Assembly (NCBI GenBank): GCA_030038335.1
Contig: JASHPC010000203.1
Span: forward strand, 1-18,174
Direction: 5' to 3'
DNA from: Vulcanimicrobiota bacterium
Lineage (GTDB): Bacteria; Vulcanimicrobiota; Vulcanimicrobiia; Vulcanimicrobiales; Vulcanimicrobiaceae
Length of the DNA: 18,174 nucleotides
Position numbers and translations under genes: made by a program. Below, piece by piece: positions 7,220-11,937 of this stretch (the stretch's first letter is position 1; each line of letters begins with the position of its first letter). The notes beneath the pieces are model-generated. The model saw nothing but the letters and a program-made list of their open reading frames with translations, was not told the origin of the DNA and ran no database searches.

Positions 7220-7226
7220 ATTCAAA
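7196..7226 (+). repeat. Proximal direct repeat at the tRNA 3' end (att-like)
   Basis: The segment from the T-loop through CCA and the next seven bases recurs at 11494-11523. Alignment gives GTTCGAG identical, two mismatches in the next five bases, CCATCTCCACCA identical, one gap, then TTCAAA identical: 28 matches over 31 columns. Because the match continues past the CCA into non-tRNA sequence, the distal copy most likely derives from this locus. Confidence 0.65.
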
Positions 7227-7240
7227 ACGCTTGAGAAATC

Positions 7241-7260
7241 AGGCATTTTGCCTTTCTTAA
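7241..7260 (+). terminator. Weak terminator downstream of tRNA-Ala
   Basis: AGGCA-TTT-TGCCT forms a 5-base stem with a 3-base loop, followed by TTCTTAA. It lies 21 bases past the tRNA. The stem is short and the tail interrupted, so this is tentative. Confidence 0.4.
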
Positions 7261-7287
7261 TTCGGCGCCACGGGTCGAAATCGTGAC

Positions 7288-7308
7288 CACTTACAATTGG
7301 TGTAAGTG
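7288..7308. repeat. Perfect 8-5-8 inverted repeat
   Basis: CACTTACA-ATTGG-TGTAAGTG is a perfect dyad in the 260-base stretch (7227-7485) between the tRNA and the end of the regulator gene. It has no T tail, so it is not an obvious terminator; it resembles a TetR- or MarR-type operator without a neighbouring target gene. Apart from it and the terminator candidate, I see no gene in this stretch. Confidence 0.4.
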
Positions 7309-7485
7309 ATCGGTCTTCCGCTCGCGGGCCTCTAAACAGCGCTAAACCTTAGCACCGAAGGCTTGGCAAAGTGTGATTTGTTGAACAAATCAGGTTGATG
7401 TACGACGATCTTACGACAATGGCGAAGGGTCGACAGGCGCGGGCAACCCTTGCGCGTTGCCCTCTTGGCAACCAGTTACCCTCCG

Positions 7486-8280
7486 TCAGGGATGCCTCAA
7501 GCGCTCGCGGCTCTCGTCGTCTGGAACCTGAACGACTAGGGCGGTTAAGGTGCCCGCGATTGGCAACGTGAGTGCTTCGTATGTAAACGCTCCAAGCGAT
7601 GAATCTACCGTGCAACGGTTCGCGCGAAAAGGGCCACTGATCTCGTAGCTGCTCTGCCAGATTTCGCGAATCAAGTCGTCTGCCATAAGGCGCTCGTGTA
7701 GCCGGCTGAGTGCCTCAGATGGCCGCCGAATCTCGCTAGATCGCAGCATCGCCACCACGGGTTCTACGTTCGAAGCAAAGCGCTCACCATGCATGCGGCG
7801 CGCCCTAGGGTCGAGAAACAGCCGTTCGACCGCACCTACCGGAAGTTCGCCATCCTCGATCGCCCAAACGCGCCGAAACGCTTCATTGCACGCGACGATT
7901 TCCCAAGCGGCACTTGCGATGTACGCGGGCAATGCTATCGCATTTAGCGTTTCGACGACGAGCGGACTGAGCGGCTCGAGACGCTCTGACGCTTCCCAAT
8001 GCCCCGTGAGCGCGAGCAGATAATCTCGTTCCGACTCCGAAAGACGCAGCGCCTCGGCTACCGCAAGAACGGTTTGAAACGAAATGCCGCGCGCCTCTCC
8101 GTTTTCGAGCGCGGTGTACCACGACACGCCAATGCCGGCGAGCATCGCGACTTCCTCTCGCCGCAGCCCTTTCACCCGGCGGCGCGACGTCGGCGGTAAG
8201 CCGACCACAGCCGTGCTGAGTCGGGCCCTGCGGTCCTTTAGAAACCGACGAAGCTCTTGGCGGCGTTCCTCTTCGCTCAT
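7486..8280 (-). CDS. XRE-family regulator with MmyB-like ligand-binding domain
   Basis: This 264-residue transcription regulator lies divergent from the oxidoreductase cassette and is its likely controller. The N-terminal helix-turn-helix is seen at GLRREEVAMLAGIGVSWYTALENG-like positions 38-61, with the common follow-on SFQTVLAVAEALRLSESERDYLLALTG. From about residue 105 the MmyB-like PAS-type domain begins (LPAYIASAAWEIVACNEAFRRVW) and runs to near the end. This architecture is common in actinobacterial and other regulators that sense hydrophobic or small organic ligands. The ATG at 8280 is preceded directly by GTAAGG, closer than usual for a Shine-Dalgarno sequence. The 70-base gap to the next gene's start should hold the shared control region. 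The effector is unknown. Confidence 0.85.
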   Translation of the reverse strand: MSEEERRQELRRFLKDRRARLSTAVVGLPPTSRRRVKGLRREEVAMLAGIGVSWYTALENGEARGISFQTVLAVAEALRLSESERDYLLALTGHWEASERLEPLSPLVVETLNAIALPAYIASAAWEIVACNEAFRRVWAIEDGELPVGAVERLFLDPRARRMHGERFASNVEPVVAMLRSSEIRRPSEALSRLHERLMADDLIREIWQSSYEISGPFRANRCTVDSSLGAFTYEALTLPIAGTLTALVVQVPDDESRERLRHP

Positions 8281-8350
8281 CCTTACAGTGTCAAAGGTAC
8301 GTTTAGCGAGTGCCTTCCCCAGGTATCCGTCTTGGCGTAGTGTGGTCCCT
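8281..8350. promoter_or_regulatory. Divergent control region between regulator and dehydrogenase cassette
   Basis: This 70-base spacer is the only room for the promoters and operator of both divergent units. I could not identify convincing -35/-10 hexamers or a strong dyad by eye. It is listed because gene arrangement implies control here. Confidence 0.4.
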
Positions 8351-9391
8351 ATGAAAGCCTGTGTCTATTATGGTTCGCGCGACATCCGGCTCGAGGACGT
8401 TCCGGACCCAAGCCTCAAAGACGACGGGGACGCAATCGTCCGGATCACCCGAGCGTCCATCTGTGGTTCGGATCTCTGGTTTTATCGCGGCGTCACCAAT
8501 CCGGGCACGGGAAGCCGCACGGGGCACGAGTTTGTTGGTGTCGTTGAGGACGTGGGCCTGGGCGTTCGCACGCTTCGAGCCGGCGACGTGGTGATCGCAC
8601 CTTTCGCGTGGAGTGACGGCACTTGCGAATTCTGCCGCGAAGGGCTGCAAACATCGTGTGTACACGTTGGCTTCTTCGGAGGTGAAGAGAAGAACGGCGG
8701 CCAGGCCGAGCTGATTCGGGTTCCGTACGCCGACGGCACACTCGTCAAAATGTCGGATGCGATCGCAAGTGATGACGACAAGCTCGACGCCAGCGTCGCT
8801 CTGTGTGACGTTATGGGGACCGGTCATTTCGGCGTTGTTGCCGCCGATACTAAGCCTGGGTCGAGCCTAGTCGTCATCGGTGATGGTGCGGTCGGACTCT
8901 GCGCTGTCCTTTCGGCATCAAGAATCATCGGAGCGGACCGCGTTATTGCCGTAGGCCATAGTTCCAAACGGCTCGAACTGGCGCGGCGCTTCGGAGCCAC
9001 TCACATCTTCAACTCGAACGACACTGACACGCAACGGCAAATCGCGGAACTGACGCGAGGCGGCGCTCCACACGTCGTGGAGGCAGTGGGCAATCAAGAG
9101 AGCATTGACCTCGCGGTTAACGTCGCGCGACCCGGTGGCACGGTCGGTTTCGTCGGGGTTCCGCATTATGAAAAAGCACCGATGGAAGGCATCTTCTACA
9201 ACCACGTCACGTTGCGAGGCGGCCCAGCGCCGGTACGCCAGTACCTTCCGCAACTCATTTCGAGTCTCGAAACCGGCCACATTGACCCATCACCCATTCT
9301 CGATACGAAGCTCCCGCTCAGCCGCGTCGCCGATGGATACGCAGCCATGGACGAGCGCCGCGCGATCAAAGTTTTGCTCAAAGTAAGCTGA
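8351..9391 (+). CDS. Zinc-dependent alcohol dehydrogenase (MDR family)
   Basis: This 346-residue medium-chain dehydrogenase oxidises an alcohol or reduces an aldehyde with NAD(P). Catalytic-zinc residues are Cys38 (ICGSD) and His59-Glu60 (GHEFVG). The Rossmann motif is VVIGDGAVGLCAV. In the structural-zinc lobe, Cys92, Cys95 and Cys103 are present, but Asp89 occupies the place of the usual first cysteine (SDGTCEFCREGLQTSC), so that site is altered; I believe this variant occurs in a subfamily of these enzymes. ATG 8351 fits the family start MKACVYYG. The frame is open upstream, but that lies within the divergent regulator gene. It is the first gene of a plus-strand cassette with the cupin gene 19 bases downstream. 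The substrate is unknown. Confidence 0.9.
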   Translation: MKACVYYGSRDIRLEDVPDPSLKDDGDAIVRITRASICGSDLWFYRGVTNPGTGSRTGHEFVGVVEDVGLGVRTLRAGDVVIAPFAWSDGTCEFCREGLQTSCVHVGFFGGEEKNGGQAELIRVPYADGTLVKMSDAIASDDDKLDASVALCDVMGTGHFGVVAADTKPGSSLVVIGDGAVGLCAVLSASRIIGADRVIAVGHSSKRLELARRFGATHIFNSNDTDTQRQIAELTRGGAPHVVEAVGNQESIDLAVNVARPGGTVGFVGVPHYEKAPMEGIFYNHVTLRGGPAPVRQYLPQLISSLETGHIDPSPILDTKLPLSRVADGYAAMDERRAIKVLLKVS

Positions 9392-9410
9392 GTACAGAAA
9401 GGAAATCGGC

Positions 9411-9824
9411 ATGAATATTACACGAGCCGGCTCACAACCATCGGCAAGAGGTTCGATCGGGACCTTCACTGGGACGGTTCGCATAGACCCGCTTTTCGAT
9501 CAACCCGAACCATCCCGGATACTTGGCGCCAGCGTTACTTTCGAGCCATGTGCACGTACATTCTGGCACACTCATCCCTTGGGACAAACGCTCATTGTCA
9601 CCGCGGGACGCGGACGGGTACAGCGGTGGGGAGGCCCGATCGAGGCGATTCAGCCAGGCGACGTCGTATGGATCGAACCGGGCGAAAAGCATTGGCATGG
9701 TGCAGCGCCCTCTACCGCCATGACGCACGTCGCCATCGTGGAAAAGCTCGCTGGTAGCGGCGTAGACTGGATCGAGCCTGTCAGCGACGAGCAGTACAAC
9801 GAGGCAATATTAGGAGAACTCTGA
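9411..9824 (+). CDS. Cupin, bacterial (R)-hydroxynitrile lyase-like
   Basis: This 137-residue single-domain cupin closely resembles the manganese-dependent hydroxynitrile lyases described from Granulicella and related bacteria, as I recall their sequences: FTGTVRIDPLF, GASVTFEP, HTHPLGQTLIVTAG, PGDVVWIEPGEKHWHG and TAMTH align in order. The metal ligands His53, His55, Gln59 and His94 are all present at the same numbers. Residues 40 (Ala) and 42 (Val) match wild-type GtHNL; residue 110 is Val where GtHNL has Gln. The family can cleave or form alpha-hydroxynitriles in vitro, but its physiological role is uncertain and carbonyl or quinone chemistry is possible. The ATG is preceded by AAAGGA (9398-9403). 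Its TGA overlaps the next ATG (TGATG), so it is coupled to the aldo/keto reductase. Confidence 0.88.
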   Translation: MNITRAGSQPSARGSIGTFTGTVRIDPLFDQPEPSRILGASVTFEPCARTFWHTHPLGQTLIVTAGRGRVQRWGGPIEAIQPGDVVWIEPGEKHWHGAAPSTAMTHVAIVEKLAGSGVDWIEPVSDEQYNEAILGEL

Positions 9825-10816
9825 TGTTACACAAACGCAAACTCGGGTCCAGCGGCCTCGAGGTATCGTCCCTGGGACTAGGCTGCATGGGTATGAGCCA
9901 AAGTTATCCACCATTTCCAGACAAAGCCGAGATGATCTCGCTCATTCGCGACGCCGTTGAACGAGGCGTCACATTCTTCGATACGGCCGAAGTATACGGT
10001 CCGTTTAGGAATGAGGAGCTCGTTGGAGAGGCCCTCGCGCCGGTGCGCGACCGGGTCGTAATCGCAACGAAGTTCGGGTTCGTCTTCGACGAAGACGGCC
10101 GGCAGACCGGACTGAGCAGCCGGCCGGAACACATCAAGCGCGCGGCTGAGGGTTCGTTACGGCGACTGCGGACCGAAACGATCGATCTGTACTACCAGCA
10201 CCGCGTCGACCCGAACGTTCCAATCGAAGAAGTCGCAGGGGCCGTAAAGGACCTCATCGCAGACGGCAAGGTCAAGCACTTCGGGCTTTCCGAAGCCGCG
10301 GTACGAACAATTCGTCGAGCTCACGCGGTTCAGCCGGTCACTGCACTGCAAAGCGAATACTCGCTATGGTGGCGAGCTCCTGAAGCTGACGTGCTGCCGG
10401 CGTTGGAGCAGCTTGGAATCGGTTTCGTGCCATTCAGCCCACTCGGTAAGGGATTCTTAACGGGACGAATTGACGAGAATACGGCATTCGAACGGTCCGA
10501 TTTTCGCAACACGATCCCACGGTTCACGGCCGCCGCGCGCAAGAGAAATCACGCGCTTGTGGAGCAACTCGCGGCCGTTGCAAAACGGAAGAAGGCCACG
10601 CCAGCCCAAATTGCGCTGGCGTGGCTGCTCGCGCAGCGGCCTTGGATCGTGCCAATCCCCGGCACCAAAAAGCTCGAACGGCTCGATGAGAACCTCCGGG
10701 CGGCAGAGGTCGAGCTCACGTCGGACGATTTGCGCGAGATCGAAAGCGCCATTTCGCAAATCCCGATCGAGGGCGCTCGTTATCCCAAAGAGCTCGAGCT
10801 CATGACGGGTCGCTAG
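9824..10816 (+). CDS. Aldo/keto reductase
   Basis: This 330-residue NADPH-dependent TIM-barrel reductase turns aldehydes or ketones into alcohols. The catalytic tetrad is visible as Asp53 and Tyr58 (FFDTAEVYG), Lys83 (ATKFGF) and His126 (YYQHRVDP). The cofactor-binding C-terminal segment IPIPGTKKLERLDEN-like (VPIPGTKK) is present, as is the N-terminal LGSSGLEVSSLGLGCMGMS of the AKR13/YajO-like group. Full length, no gap. The ATG overlaps the cupin stop by one base and is preceded by TAGGAGA at a good distance. Together with the alcohol dehydrogenase and cupin it forms a carbonyl-metabolism cassette. Confidence 0.95.
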   Translation: MLHKRKLGSSGLEVSSLGLGCMGMSQSYPPFPDKAEMISLIRDAVERGVTFFDTAEVYGPFRNEELVGEALAPVRDRVVIATKFGFVFDEDGRQTGLSSRPEHIKRAAEGSLRRLRTETIDLYYQHRVDPNVPIEEVAGAVKDLIADGKVKHFGLSEAAVRTIRRAHAVQPVTALQSEYSLWWRAPEADVLPALEQLGIGFVPFSPLGKGFLTGRIDENTAFERSDFRNTIPRFTAAARKRNHALVEQLAAVAKRKKATPAQIALAWLLAQRPWIVPIPGTKKLERLDENLRAAEVELTSDDLREIESAISQIPIEGARYPKELELMTGR

Positions 10817-10830
10817 AGGAGAAGCATTCA

Positions 10831-11163
10831 ATGGCTGACAGTCCTACCGCGCCGCGCCCGCCGTTTGCCGATATCGCTCCGTCGCTCGCCAAATACACCG
10901 ACGAAGTGCTCTTTGGCGAGGTTTGGAAGCGGCCCGGCCTCTCACCACGGGATCGAAGTCTGATCACCGTGGCGTGTCTCGTTGCGCTTTATCGCACGAA
11001 CGAGTTGCCGTTTCATCTCAAATTCGCGTTGAAAAACGGACTCGCTAAAGACGAGTTGGTTGAAGCGATTACGCATCTCGCCTTCTACTCAGGCTGGCCA
11101 GTGGCAAGCACTGCGCTTTCGATCGCGCGATCCGTCTTCGAAGAAGCCGGACTCGAAGAGTAG
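10831..11163 (+). CDS. Carboxymuconolactone decarboxylase-like protein
   Basis: This 110-residue all-helical protein belongs to the CMD/AhpD-like fold. Recognisable segments are LSPRDRSLITVACLVALYRTNELPFHL (about 37-63) and the C-terminal EAITHLAFYSGWP, with the conserved acidic and histidine residues. There is no CxxC pair, so it is not an AhpD-type peroxidase partner; it fits the YurZ/PcaC-like branch often found beside aldo/keto reductases and cupins. A true role in protocatechuate breakdown is unlikely because no pca genes are nearby. The ATG has AGGAGA at 10817-10822, 8 bases upstream, and the gene sits 14 bases after the reductase. Confidence 0.9.
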   Translation: MADSPTAPRPPFADIAPSLAKYTDEVLFGEVWKRPGLSPRDRSLITVACLVALYRTNELPFHLKFALKNGLAKDELVEAITHLAFYSGWPVASTALSIARSVFEEAGLEE

Positions 11164-11166
11164 CAC

Positions 11167-11493
11167 GTGAAAGAAGTTGTAGTTGTTATTGGCGCGGGTC
11201 AAATTGGCCAGGCAATAGCGCGCCGGGCCGCGGTCCCGAAGCACCTTGTGCTCGCCGATGTCCGCGAAGAAAACCCCTCTGCCGCGGCGGACGTTCTCGC
11301 TAGCGTGGGTTACGAGGTAAGCGTTACAACCACCGACGTTTCTAAACGTAACGAAGTGCGCTCGCTCGTAGAAACGGCGGCGCGTCGCGACGGCATTACC
11401 GGGCTGATCTACGCTGCCGGCGGTTCGCCAACGCAGGCGTCGCCTTAGCCGATTCTTAACGTGGATCTTTATGGCACGGCACTCGTGCTGGAA
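11167..11493 (+). pseudogene. Truncated short-chain dehydrogenase remnant
   Basis: This is the N-terminal third of an SDR starting with GTG 3 bases after the preceding stop. The nucleotide-binding motif VIGAGQIGQAIARR and the segment GLIYAAGGSPTQASP are intact. A TAG at 11446-11448 interrupts the frame, yet SDR-like sequence continues beyond it in the same frame (PILNVDLYGTALVLE) until 11493. There it stops at the first base of the distal tRNA-end repeat, and no catalytic Tyr-x-x-x-Lys is left. The protein cannot be an active dehydrogenase. Position suggests it was the last gene of the cassette before being cut at the island boundary. Confidence 0.85.
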
Positions 11494-11523
11494 GTTCGAG
11501 TTCCCCCATCTCCACCATTCAAA
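11494..11523 (+). repeat. Distal copy of the tRNA-Ala 3' end (att-like)
   Basis: Thirty bases match the end of the tRNA gene at 7196-7226 in the same orientation (GTTCGAG, CCATCTCCACCA and TTCAAA blocks; two mismatches and one gap). The rest of the tRNA is absent upstream, where SDR coding sequence abuts directly, and the T-stem no longer pairs, so this is not a functional tRNA. It marks the right end of the putative island. Confidence 0.65.
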
Positions 11524-11584
11524 TGTCCGCATGACGGGGCCGAGCCCAGTTTGTTGACAGTTTCGTTTTCGTTGCTTTGTCCTA

Positions 11585-11796
11585 ATGCCTAATGGTCAAC
11601 GCGGGGAGCGGAACGACGTTTGGTCGCTCGATGAGGTGTTGAAGTATGCGCGGGACGCCAAGGCACAAATCATCGCGGTCGGTACGCACGGCCGCAAGGC
11701 ATCAATCGAGCCATACTGGGCAGCACGGGTGAAGGACTCATCCGAAAATCGGAAATCCCAGTTCTTGCCGTTCGGCACAGCAACACACAAACTTAG
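11585..11796 (+). pseudogene. Universal stress protein (UspA) C-terminal remnant, frameshifted
   Basis: Frame 1 from 11585 reads LDEVLKYARDAKAQIIAVGT then HGRK, a typical Usp strand-helix segment. At about 11698 the homology jumps frame and continues GINRAILGSTGEGLI, then RKSEIPVLAVRHSN, ending at TAG 11794-11796. Restoring one G after the AAG codon would rebuild the ATP-binding motif G-2x-G-9x-G-S exactly (GTHG, nine residues, GS). The N-terminal half of a Usp (usual length about 140-160) is not found in any frame before it. The gene is therefore a double casualty: truncated at the 5' side toward the island boundary, and frameshifted. The intact ancestor would fit the stress-related neighbours to the right. 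Confidence 0.85.
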
Positions 11797-11921
11797 TCAT
11801 CTTGGCGCACCTCGGTGGCGGCAGCGGCCTTATCCTCGTGCTTGTCGTGGAAGTCAGGGTCGATTTCCGATAAGCGCCGCTGGCACTCCGTTTGAATCCT
11901 GAAAAGGTCGCGATAGCTCAC
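11793..11921 (-). CDS. Possible small protein (42 aa) downstream of phosphoketolase
   Basis: A GTG start 16 bases after the phosphoketolase stop opens a frame reading MSYRDLFRIQTECQRRLSEI and then DPDFHDKHEDKAAAATEVRQ before ending with DD. The composition is protein-like: an amphipathic helix followed by a charged tail. It meets the universal stress protein remnant tail-to-tail, the two stops overlapping within CTTAG. No Shine-Dalgarno sequence is evident and I do not recognise a family. It may be a small cytosolic protein co-transcribed with xfp, or the end of a lost larger gene. Confidence 0.4.
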   Translation of the reverse strand: MSYRDLFRIQTECQRRLSEIDPDFHDKHEDKAAAATEVRQDD

Positions 11922-11937
11922 TTGAACGGCCGTAGGT

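Larger units (their letters stand above)
7220..11523. mobile_element. Putative degenerate genomic island at tRNA-Ala
   Basis: The segment begins at the intact tRNA 3' end and stops at a partial copy of that end, the geometry left by tyrosine-recombinase integration at tRNA genes. It carries a regulator and a plus-strand metabolic cassette unlike the housekeeping genes on the left, and its sequence looks less dominated by CGCG-type runs. No integrase or other mobility gene is present. Decay of the distal repeat and truncation of the last gene suggest an old, immobile remnant. The alternative is chance or illegitimate recombination at a short homology. Confidence 0.5.

Noticed and set aside
7097..7246. 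Upstream extension of the exported protein reading WRWRDSNPRP and onward on the minus strand
   Set aside because: It is the translated antisense of the tRNA-Ala gene, a known annotation artefact; the signal peptide starts at 7096.
7349..7615. Minus-strand frame of 88 codons overlapping the end of the regulator gene
   Set aside because: It overlaps the XRE regulator in another frame, with Arg/Ser-rich composition and no recognisable motif.
11494..11523. Distal repeat as the remnant of a tmRNA (ssrA) 3' end
   Set aside because: tmRNA ends also read CATCTCCACCA, but the shared TTCAAA beyond CCA and the GTTCGAG block point to the tRNA-Ala locus, and no tmRNA body is present.
7220..11523. Integrase, transposase or phage genes in the island
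   Set aside because: No frame in the segment shows recombinase or transposase motifs; all coding space is taken by the regulator and enzymes.
11690..11705. Programmed frameshift in the universal stress protein gene
   Set aside because: There is no slippery heptamer or downstream structure, and the N-terminal half of the gene is missing, so simple decay explains it.
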